This document shows positions 1-4,776 of a stretch of DNA of 8,290 nucleotides, one piece after another; position 1 is the first letter of the stretch, and every line of letters starts with the position of its first letter. The position numbers were made by a program, and so were the translations under genes. The notes below the pieces were generated by a model. The model saw nothing but the letters and a program-made list of their open reading frames with translations, was not told the origin of the DNA and did no database searches. Origin of the DNA: an uncultured Clostridium sp. (lineage in GTDB: Bacteria > Bacillota > Clostridia > Christensenellales > Pumilibacteraceae); contig USKH01000045.1 in NCBI GenBank assembly GCA_900555125.1, positions 1 through 8,290 of the forward strand, read 5' to 3'.

Positions 1-336
1 TATTTTTTCTTCGAGTTTAGCTTTATCTGCTCCGAGTTCGTCCGACAAAACTTCGGCAACTCGTTCCGGCTCGGTTACCGATCCCGGACGGACGTACACA
101 GTGTACACGGTCATATTATCGGCAATCGTATTACCTGTTCTGTCGTAAATAATTCCTCGCCCGGCTGCAAGCGGTAAATCGCGATACCACTGTTCGGCTG
201 CTTTTGCGGAATAGATTTCACCTTCTTTTATTTGCAGACATGCGAGTCTGCCGATTAAAACAAAAAAGAAAAAGACTACCGACGCCCATGCATACAATAA
301 TCTCTTTCTTGTAGTGATTAAACTATTACAATCCAA
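1..336 (-). CDS. ftsI: Class B penicillin-binding protein, N-terminal part (FtsI/SpoVD type)
   Basis: This is the first 112 codons of a septal or sporulation transpeptidase, which crosslinks peptidoglycan on the outer face of the membrane. The reading frame stays open to the window edge, so the transpeptidase domain is not visible. Residues 13-35 contain a membrane anchor with a VVFFFFVLIGRL core. Residues 60-72 (RGIIYDRTGNTIA) match the RGxIxDRxGxxLA box that opens the dimerisation domain of class B PBPs. I chose the TTG at 336 because an in-frame TAA lies directly upstream and no ATG or GTG precedes the membrane segment. A GGAGG at 350-354 inside the end of the previous gene serves it, with a rather long 13-base spacing. 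Position after mraZ, rsmH and ftsL is the usual place of pbpB/ftsI or spoVD; the fragment does not separate the two. The TTG at 297 is an alternative start but would cut into the positively charged lead. Confidence 0.92.
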   Translation of the reverse strand, partial: MDCNSLITTRKRLLYAWASVVFFFFVLIGRLACLQIKEGEIYSAKAAEQWYRDLPLAAGRGIIYDRTGNTIADNMTVYTVYVRPGSVTEPERVAEVLSDELGADKAKLEEKI

Positions 337-345
337 TTAAGTTTT

Positions 346-987
346 TCAACCTCCGATTAGTCTGCTTATAAAATCACAGAACCGGTCGAAACCGTTGGTT
401 CTCGCATCATAAGTGACTTCTTCGGCAATAGGGATAAGCTCGATTTCTTCTGCGGCTCCCGCGTTACTCATACCGAGTTCGCCGGCTTTTATGCTTACGG
501 CATTTTTATCGGAAAGACCGTTTATCGCGTCTTCCTGTCCCACTATTTTGCTATAAGCCGTTTTTACTTCGTTCTGCAGATTTGCGACCTGAGCCGTGCG
601 GTTGGTAACGATAAAACCGGTTGCAAGCACGATGAGCGCAAGCACGAACGCTACAGCGACATACGTAAGCATGACCGCCTTCGTCTTTCCGTCAACTACG
701 CGTTCCTCGCCTTTTGCTTTATCTGCCTTTACCTCCGGAACGTCTTCTACGCTGTCGCCTTTCTGGGCGCGGCGTCTGATCGTGGGCATAATATCGCTGT
801 CGACACTTTCCGCAGGCGTTATTCTGCGCGCCGATACGGAAGTTTTTTCCTTTAACGGCTTGATTACGGGGTCAACGTATGCCGTGGTGTCCGCCTGAAA
901 ATCCGACTGAAAATCGGTTTCGATTACGGTATTCTGTTTTGTCTCGAAATCTTTATCGCTTACTGCGGTTCTTCTCGTCGTTATCAT
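346..987 (-). CDS. ftsL: FtsL-like cell division protein with long cytoplasmic N-terminus
   Basis: Probable FtsL/DivIC-type bitopic division protein, which in known systems links FtsB/DivIC to the septal transpeptidase. The call rests on topology and position, not on strong sequence identity. It has one membrane segment at about residues 104-127 (VMLTYVAVAFVLALIVLATGF core). This is followed by a heptad-like stretch at about 130-160 (NLQNEVKTAYSKIVGQEDAINGLSD) that could form the expected coiled coil. At 213 residues it is about twice the usual FtsL length. The extra is a charged, low-complexity cytoplasmic part of about 100 residues, including a short DFQSDFQAD duplication, plus a C-terminal tail after the coil. 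The ATG at 987 has a good AAGGAG six bases upstream. It lies 42 bp after rsmH, and its stop overlaps the region of the PBP ribosome binding site, so the genes are one operon. It could also be a lineage-specific membrane protein in the FtsL position. Confidence 0.8.
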   Translation of the reverse strand: MITTRRTAVSDKDFETKQNTVIETDFQSDFQADTTAYVDPVIKPLKEKTSVSARRITPAESVDSDIMPTIRRRAQKGDSVEDVPEVKADKAKGEERVVDGKTKAVMLTYVAVAFVLALIVLATGFIVTNRTAQVANLQNEVKTAYSKIVGQEDAINGLSDKNAVSIKAGELGMSNAGAAEEIELIPIAEEVTYDARTNGFDRFCDFISRLIGG

Positions 988-1029
988 GATATGCTCCTTG
1001 TTCCTTTTATATTCTTAGTCTTTTTTGAC

Positions 1030-1959
1030 CTATTTTTCGATTTTCTCCGCTACTCTCAGCGTTGCGCTGGCACTGCGCGGGTTTCTTTCCAACTCTTTTT
1101 CGCACGGACGATACTTGCCTATAAGTTTGAGGTCCGCTTTATGTCCGCATACGCAGACGGGAAGCGATTTATCGCAAATACACCCGGTGGAAAGTTCGGC
1201 GAATTTGCGTTTTACTATACGGTCTTCAAGCGAATGAAAGGATATTATAGCTATTCTTCCTCCGACGTTAAGCCTGTCCACTATGTGACCGATTACTTCG
1301 CCCAAGCCTCCGAGTTCGTCGTTTACAGCTATACGAAGTGCCTGAAAAGTCTTTTTCGCCGGATGGCCGTTCTTCATCGACGCACTGTCCACGCTGTGTT
1401 TGACTATTTCGGAAAGTTCGAGCGTGGTTTCGATTTTCTTTTTTTCGCGATATGCGCAGATGTTTTTTGCTATTCTTCTTGCAAATTTTTCTTCACCGTA
1501 ATCAAGGATGACTTCCGCAATTTTATCCTGCTGCCAATCGTTTACTATGTCGTAAGCCGAAAAACGTTGCGTCCGATCCATTCTCATGTCGAGCGGTGCA
1601 TCCTGCCGGAAAGAAAAACCTCTTTCGGCGTCATCGACCTGATGTGAAGATATTCCCAGATCGAGCAACGCTCCGTCTATTTTTTTAATTCCCGCTTTGT
1701 TCAGCACGGAGTTAAAATCTTTGAAATTGCTTTTTACTATCGTCAGGTTTTCCTTGAAAGGATGAGAAGCAAACTTTTCGCGACAATATGCGATAGCGTC
1801 GTCGTCGCGGTCGGTTGCGATAACCCTGCCGCCTCTGCAAAGAATTCCTGCCGTGTGCGATCCGCCGCCCAACGTTCCGTCAAAGTAAATCCCTTCGGGC
1901 TTGATGCAAAGTGCTTCCATGCACTCTTCAAACATCACCGGGATGTGATACTGTTCCAT
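1030..1959 (-). CDS. rsmH: 16S rRNA m4C1402 methyltransferase RsmH (MraW)
   Basis: RsmH N4-methylates C1402 of 16S rRNA in the decoding centre, using S-adenosylmethionine. The 309-residue length is normal. Family hallmarks run through the whole protein: HIPVMFEECMEAL at 5-17, the SAM-binding loop DGTLGGGSHT at 27-36, the acidic DRDDDAI at 50-56, LLDLGISSHQVDDAERGFSF at 98-117, LDMRMD at 123-128, RIAVNDELG at 209-217 and IISFHSLEDRIVKR at 238-251. The C-terminal cysteine pattern (C260, C262, C269, C271) and NPRSASATLR at 293-302 are also typical. The ATG at 1959 follows AGGTGGAG, with 10 bases between the GGAG and the start. It lies 30 bp after mraZ and 42 bp before the ftsL-like gene, as in most dcw clusters, so it should be expressed from the mraZ promoter. 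Nothing looks damaged. Confidence 0.98.
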   Translation of the reverse strand: MEQYHIPVMFEECMEALCIKPEGIYFDGTLGGGSHTAGILCRGGRVIATDRDDDAIAYCREKFASHPFKENLTIVKSNFKDFNSVLNKAGIKKIDGALLDLGISSHQVDDAERGFSFRQDAPLDMRMDRTQRFSAYDIVNDWQQDKIAEVILDYGEEKFARRIAKNICAYREKKKIETTLELSEIVKHSVDSASMKNGHPAKKTFQALRIAVNDELGGLGEVIGHIVDRLNVGGRIAIISFHSLEDRIVKRKFAELSTGCICDKSLPVCVCGHKADLKLIGKYRPCEKELERNPRSASATLRVAEKIEK

Positions 1960-1989
1960 TTCGAAATTTCTCCACCTATGCCGACGGAA

Positions 1990-2397
1990 TCAGGCTTTTT
2001 TGTTCTTTTTGCGACTTTCCCACGCTTCCGCGCTCCAGATTTCCGCTCTGTCCACCATTCCGATGGTAACCACGTTTTTCTTAAGCCCGGCGTAAGAGAC
2101 CAATGTACCGTCAAGTTTTACTCTTCCCTGCTTGTCCTCTTCCGCATTCTGCGCGTTCGACGTAATATCACGAAGTTTATCCATGTCGGGATTATCCTCG
2201 TCGCCGCCTTCGTCTATAAGCGAAGCGAAACGGTTGCGGATAACTTCGCTTGCCCTTTCCTGCGAATAAATCACAAGATAAGGTCCGTTTCCCTTCATAA
2301 TTATCGGAGTAGTGCCGAGCGCGTCTTTCAACTTTGCGGGAATTCTTATTCGTTTTTTTTCATCCATCTGATGTTCGTACGTACCAAACAGTAACAA
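1990..2397 (-). CDS. mraZ: Transcriptional regulator MraZ
   Basis: MraZ is a DNA-binding protein with two AbrB-like halves that forms a ring-shaped oligomer and controls its own dcw operon in the bacteria tested. The first half begins FGTYEHQMDEKKRIRIPAKLKDALG (4-28). The second contains EDKQGRVKLDGTLVSYAGLKKNVVTIG and the closing RAEIW (about 87-121). The 135 residues are close to the usual length of about 140-150. Two signature loops are altered: the D-x-K-G-R of the first half reads DEKKR, and the second keeps QGR but has lost the following I-P. The start is a TTG at 2397, because no ATG or GTG allows the conserved N-terminus. It is supported by a near-perfect AAAGGAGGTG at 2405-2414, with 9 bases between GGAGG and the TTG. 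It is first gene of the cluster and sits just downstream of its own likely operator. Confidence 0.96.
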   Translation of the reverse strand: MLLFGTYEHQMDEKKRIRIPAKLKDALGTTPIIMKGNGPYLVIYSQERASEVIRNRFASLIDEGGDEDNPDMDKLRDITSNAQNAEEDKQGRVKLDGTLVSYAGLKKNVVTIGMVDRAEIWSAEAWESRKKNKKA

Positions 2398-2404
2398 ATC
2401 CCGA

Positions 2405-2414
2405 CACCTCCTTT
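2405..2414 (-). promoter_or_regulatory. Ribosome binding site deciding the TTG start of mraZ
   Basis: On the minus strand this reads AAAGGAGGTG, almost the full complement of the 16S rRNA 3' end. Nine bases separate GGAGG from the TTG at 2397. The next in-frame ATG is at codon 11 (position 2367) and would remove the conserved FGTYEH segment, so this site fixes the start. Confidence 0.9.
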
Positions 2415-2428
2415 CTTAATATATCTAT

Positions 2429-2457
2429 ATTCTATCACACTTTTTCACCCTTGTCAA
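2429..2457 (-). promoter_or_regulatory. Sigma-A-type promoter of the mraZ (dcw) operon
   Basis: On the minus strand a perfect -35 box TTGACA (2457-2452) is followed by a 17-base spacer and the -10 box TAGAAT (2434-2429), five of six matches to consensus. Transcription would begin near 2422 and give a leader of about 25 bases that is largely the mraZ ribosome binding site. An A/T-rich stretch lies upstream. The core promoter is interleaved with the 10-bp repeats described separately. Confidence 0.9.
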
Positions 2458-2485
2458 CCATTTTTAACCCTTTTTAACCCTTTTT
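2436..2485 (-). promoter_or_regulatory. Five direct repeats at 10-bp period, probable MraZ operator
   Basis: Reading the minus strand from 2485, the sequence is AAAAA-GGGTT, AAAAA-GGGTT, AAAAA-TGGTT, GACAA-GGGTG, AAAAA-GTGTG. The G-rich pentamers occupy 2480-2476, 2470-2466, 2460-2456, 2450-2446 and 2440-2436, exactly one helical turn apart. Known MraZ sites have the same layout: TGGGN boxes with 5-base spacers in E. coli and AAAGTG[T/G] boxes in Mollicutes. The last unit, AAAAAGTGTG, contains a literal AAAGTGT. The third box overlaps the -35 element and the fourth and fifth fill the spacer, so bound MraZ should exclude RNA polymerase. The repeat is seen directly; the protein that binds is inferred from position. 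Confidence 0.85.
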
Positions 2486-2563
2486 GTAATTTATTTTAGG
2501 ATTTTTATCCATATACGACCACATATATCCAATTAAAACTGAATTTTTCCCTGAAAAAAGCAT

Positions 2564-2593
2564 AAAAAAGCCCGTTTTGTCATAAAAACGGAC
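2564..2593 (-). terminator. Intrinsic terminator upstream of the mraZ promoter
   Basis: On the minus strand GTCCGTTTT pairs with AAAACGGGC (9 bp, one G-U) around a six-base loop, followed directly by six T. It would end transcripts from the phosphoesterase gene about 165 bp past its stop codon, and so separates that unit from the dcw operon. There is no T-run on the plus strand, so it works in one direction. Confidence 0.8.
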
Positions 2594-2758
2594 TGCAGTC
2601 AAAAATATTCATGCGTGGTTGAAGGTGGTCGGATTTTTTCGGAAACAACGGCAAAAAGTTTCTTTTTTGCTTCGGAAACAAGTTCGTCGTAACGCAAGAT
2701 ACGCAGCGGGGGTCAAAAGTGGTTACGGTCTTACGCCGGGTGTTTTAACGGCAAAAGG
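2594..2758 (-). other. Unassigned intergenic segment with short internal repeats
   Basis: This lies between the phosphoesterase stop codon and the terminator, and is probably transcribed with that gene. No RNA family was recognised. On the plus strand, AACGGCAAAA[A/G]GTT occurs at 2647-2660 and again at 2747-2760, exactly 100 bp apart, the second copy running into the stop codon. TTCGGAAACAA occurs at 2638-2648 and 2671-2681. A small minus-strand frame of 37 sense codons (2712-2602, stop at 2599-2601) contains YDELVSEAKKKLFAVVSEKI. It has no ATG or GTG and no ribosome binding site, so I do not call it a gene. A degraded gene end, a dispersed intergenic repeat or an untranslated RNA tail all remain possible. 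Confidence 0.4.
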
Positions 2759-3454
2759 TTACGTCAATATATCTACCAGCCGATTTTTAACGAGATCGCA
2801 GGAAGTGAGATAGTAGCGTATTCCCTTTTTGTCGAATACGGGTACGCTGCGGACGCTTTTACCGTGCAGGTGTCCGTACACCACCGCGTCTACTTTATAT
2901 TGTTCGAATAAATCGGTCATAGGGCTGTCTTCCTGACGGAAATTAAAGGGCGGATAATGAGTCATTACAACAAGTTTATCGCCATCCTCTTTCAGCTTTG
3001 CGGCACCGTCGAGCGACAGTTTCATTCGTATCATCTCTCGGGCGTAAATCTTTTTATCTGCTTCGGTAAGACAGTCCTCGGGGCAAACCCATCCGCGACT
3101 GCCGCAAAATACAACGTTTTCGATTTTGATTGCGTCGTTTTGAAGTGCGTAGATATCGGGCGGCAGAACAGAACGAAGCAACGAAATAGACGACCACCAA
3201 TAATCGTGATTGCCTTTTATAATTATTTTTTTACCGGGAAAAGACGCTATATAATCGAGATCGGGGATAACTTCGGACATTTTCATTGCCCAGCTGATAT
3301 CTCCGGCAATAAGCACCACGTCGTCCTTACCAACTTTTTCATTCCACGACTCGGCTATTTTATCCAGATAATCATCCCATACTTCTCCGAATATGTTCAT
3401 GGGCTTGGGATTGTTTATTGACAAATGCAAGTCGCTTATCGAAAATACTTTCAT
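2759..3454 (-). CDS. Calcineurin-like metallophosphoesterase (COG1768-like)
   Basis: Predicted cytoplasmic dimetal phosphohydrolase; the physiological substrate is unknown. The complete set of metal-binding blocks is present: SDLHL with D8 and H10, AGDISW with D52, KGNHDYWW with N82-H83-D84, MTHYPPF with H166 and GHLHG with H195 and H197. The 231-residue length and the segments around GDISWAMK and GNHDYWWSSIS recall the COG1768 predicted phosphohydrolases of clostridia, recognised from memory. There is no signal peptide or membrane segment. The frame stays open upstream to a TTG at 3502, but that has no ribosome binding site and would add 16 unconserved residues. The conserved MKVFSISDLHLS begins at the ATG at 3454. 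No Shine-Dalgarno sequence precedes this ATG, and a strong promoter ends only eight bases before it, so the mRNA is predicted to be leaderless. It lies 59 bp after the cysteine-rich gene but appears to be its own transcription unit. Confidence 0.94.
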   Translation of the reverse strand: MKVFSISDLHLSINNPKPMNIFGEVWDDYLDKIAESWNEKVGKDDVVLIAGDISWAMKMSEVIPDLDYIASFPGKKIIIKGNHDYWWSSISLLRSVLPPDIYALQNDAIKIENVVFCGSRGWVCPEDCLTEADKKIYAREMIRMKLSLDGAAKLKEDGDKLVVMTHYPPFNFRQEDSPMTDLFEQYKVDAVVYGHLHGKSVRSVPVFDKKGIRYYLTSCDLVKNRLVDILT

Positions 3455-3461
3455 GTATATG

Positions 3462-3490
3462 ATTATATCACTTTTTTTGTCTTTTAGCAA
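3462..3490 (-). promoter_or_regulatory. Promoter giving a leaderless phosphoesterase mRNA
   Basis: On the minus strand the -35 box TTGCTA (3490-3485, four of six) is separated by 17 bases from a perfect -10 box TATAAT (3467-3462). The ATG begins at 3454, so normal spacing puts the transcription start at 3455 or 3454, on or next to the start codon. The absence of a ribosome binding site fits. Confidence 0.75.
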
Positions 3491-3505
3491 ATGATTTTGC
3501 AAAAG
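3481..3505 (-). repeat. Imperfect palindrome over the phosphoesterase -35 box
   Basis: Arms CTTTTGCAAA and TTTGC(T)AAAAG on the minus strand are complementary over 10 bp, with one bulged base and a four-base centre. No T-tract follows on either strand, so it is not a terminator. It covers the -35 element and could be a repressor site. The A/T-rich composition makes chance a real alternative. Confidence 0.35.
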
Positions 3506-3513
3506 TCGTCGCG

Positions 3514-4128
3514 CTACGAATTTACGTTCCCGAACGGCGGCGTATTGAACACAGTCCGACAGGCGCCGTCGTCGTAGTTATTGCAATCCGGATAAACGCA
3601 TTCGCCGTATGAAGGAACAAGCAAATCCGCAGATACCGCAATAGATGTGATTATCGCGATACAGCATGTAAATGTAGTAAAAAGGTTCTCGTCAACACTT
3701 CCCAACCTGCTTAAAAGCTTCCCGTCGATTTCAACGGCATATTCCCTTCCGTCGGACGGAATTTTTAAAACTACGTCGCGGGGCACAACCACCGTTCCGG
3801 TTGCGGTAAACGTACGATTCAACGAATCGATAAACGTCACCGTTATCGGAAATGCCGCGTCATACGAAATTCTGACGCGGTTGTTTTCCATCGTCGATAC
3901 GGACAGATTCTGCATTGCCGGTTTAACGATATTTTCTGCCGAAACAAACGTAAACGGCTGAATCGGCGCAACCGACCCGTTAAGAGAAAGACGGACATTT
4001 TCCTCTTTAACGTTTGTCAGTCTGCTTACGCATCCGTCGGTTATTTTCTTTACGCGTACACACACGCGTTCGCACAGCCCGCACAAAGGACTGCCGGCGA
4101 TCTTTCCTGCGCTGATATTACTTGCCAT
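3514..4128 (-). CDS. Uncharacterised cysteine-rich protein
   Basis: I cannot name a function. The 204-residue product has an N-terminal cysteine cluster with LCGLCERVCVRVKKITDGC (C16, C19, C23, C33). A central part rich in beta-type sequence follows (about 45-150, with PITVTFIDSLNRTFTATGTVVVPRDV). The C-terminal tail LLVPSYGECVYPDCNNYDDGAC (about 169-190) has C177, C182 and C190, and C155-C156 lie just before a short hydrophobic stretch, IAIITSIAVSADLLV. Both the LCERVCVxVKK start and the VPSYGxC tail resemble proteins of unknown function I associate with Clostridia, some perhaps spore-related; this is memory, not a search. There is no signal peptide. Nine cysteines in a product from this kind of genome suggest metal binding or disulfide crosslinking. 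The ATG at 4128 has GGGAGG at 4140-4145, eleven bases upstream, but that motif is part of a hairpin arm. It follows ysxC by 48 bp. Confidence 0.87.
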   Translation of the reverse strand: MASNISAGKIAGSPLCGLCERVCVRVKKITDGCVSRLTNVKEENVRLSLNGSVAPIQPFTFVSAENIVKPAMQNLSVSTMENNRVRISYDAAFPITVTFIDSLNRTFTATGTVVVPRDVVLKIPSDGREYAVEIDGKLLSRLGSVDENLFTTFTCCIAIITSIAVSADLLVPSYGECVYPDCNNYDDGACRTVFNTPPFGNVNS

Positions 4129-4133
4129 AATAT

Positions 4134-4168
4134 AAAAAGCCTCCCGTATTGTTTTATTACAAAAGGCT
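4134..4168 (-). terminator. Terminator-like hairpin holding the next gene's ribosome binding site
   Basis: On the minus strand AGCCT (4168-4164) pairs with AGGCT (4142-4138), followed by a TTTT run to 4134. TTGT and ACAA can pair inside the loop. The outer stem is only 5 bp, so the terminator would be weak. The 3' arm contains most of GGGAGG (4145-4140), the Shine-Dalgarno sequence of the cysteine-rich gene at 4128. Folding would therefore both end the lon-ysxC transcript and mask initiation of the next gene. A T-run at 4170-4175 makes it terminator-like on the plus strand too. Confidence 0.6.
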
Positions 4169-4176
4169 GTTTTTTG

Positions 4177-4776
4177 TTACTCGGATAAAAGTATTTGCTC
4201 TATTTTTTTCTCGGCGGCTTCCCTGCCTGTCTTGTTTATTGCCGACACGGCGATAATGTTGTCGGTGCCCATTCCAAGCGCGGTCGCTATTTTTTGAATC
4301 GATCGGCCGAGTTCTGCGCGCGACAATTTATCGCATTTCGTGGCAAACACCGAAAACGGGATTTGGCAATAATACAAATAATTAACCGTTTGTTTATCCA
4401 AAACAGTGGGTTCGATCCGGCTGTCAACAAGCACGAAAGCGTGTTTTAACTTTTCGCTCGTTTCGACATATCCGCCGAGCAGCGCGTCCCACTTGTCCTT
4501 TTCGGCTTTACCGACTTTTGCATAGCCATAGCCCGGTAAATCGACAAGCACAAACTGTCCGTTGTTTATGTCAAACAGATTGATAAGTCTTGTCCTTCCG
4601 GGCGTGGACGACGTTTTTGCAAGTTTATTTCTGCCGGTAAGAAAGTTTATAAACGACGATTTACCCACATTTGAGCGTCCCAACATACATATTTCCGGGC
4701 AATCGTAGTCCGACGCCACGTCGTGATAGACATTCAAATCGGCAATACTGGTCATGAAAGCGGCGTTTTTTATCAT
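4177..4776 (-). CDS. ysxC: Ribosome biogenesis GTP-binding protein YsxC/EngB
   Basis: This is an essential TrmE-Era class GTPase that, in B. subtilis, acts late in assembly of the 50S subunit. All G motifs are present: G1 GRSNVGKS at 33-40, G2 within TPGRT at 58-62, G3 DLPGYG at 79-84, G4 TKCDK at 146-150 and G5 SAINKTG at 178-184. The 199-residue length matches the family of about 195-215. The ATG at 4776-4774 overlaps the lon stop as ATGA. An AGAGGG within the end of lon, seven bases upstream, provides the ribosome binding site, so translation is probably coupled to lon. The lon-ysxC pairing is also found in Bacillus. Expression should come from the lon promoter and fall off at the hairpin just past the stop. 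Confidence 0.98.
   Translation of the reverse strand: MIKNAAFMTSIADLNVYHDVASDYDCPEICMLGRSNVGKSSFINFLTGRNKLAKTSSTPGRTRLINLFDINNGQFVLVDLPGYGYAKVGKAEKDKWDALLGGYVETSEKLKHAFVLVDSRIEPTVLDKQTVNYLYYCQIPFSVFATKCDKLSRAELGRSIQKIATALGMGTDNIIAVSAINKTGREAAEKKIEQILLSE

Noticed and set aside
991..1647. Open plus-strand frame of 218 codons
   Set aside because: It lies opposite rsmH, whose conserved motifs cover the same bases; the translation is rich in F, Y and C with no recognisable domain and no supported start.
2436..2485. Short regular repeats considered as a CRISPR array
   Set aside because: The 10-bp period with no unique spacers, placed over a promoter before mraZ, fits an operator and not CRISPR.
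2591..2600. Perfect 10-bp palindrome GACTGCAGTC beside the terminator
   Set aside because: It has no loop to fold as RNA and no second copy or promoter nearby; a single 10-bp palindrome is not strong evidence.
2652..2670. A/T-rich hairpin GCAAAAA...TTTTTTGC considered as a second terminator after the phosphoesterase
   Set aside because: The stem is almost all A-T and no T-tract follows on the minus strand; the hairpin at 2564-2593 is far better.
2619..2813. Plus-strand frame of 64 codons starting with TTG in the intergenic gap
   Set aside because: No ribosome binding site at a proper distance, and it runs into the phosphoesterase gene on the other strand.
3455..3502. TTG start at 3502 for the phosphoesterase
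   Set aside because: No ribosome binding site, the extra 16 residues are not family-like, and the likely promoter lies inside this stretch.
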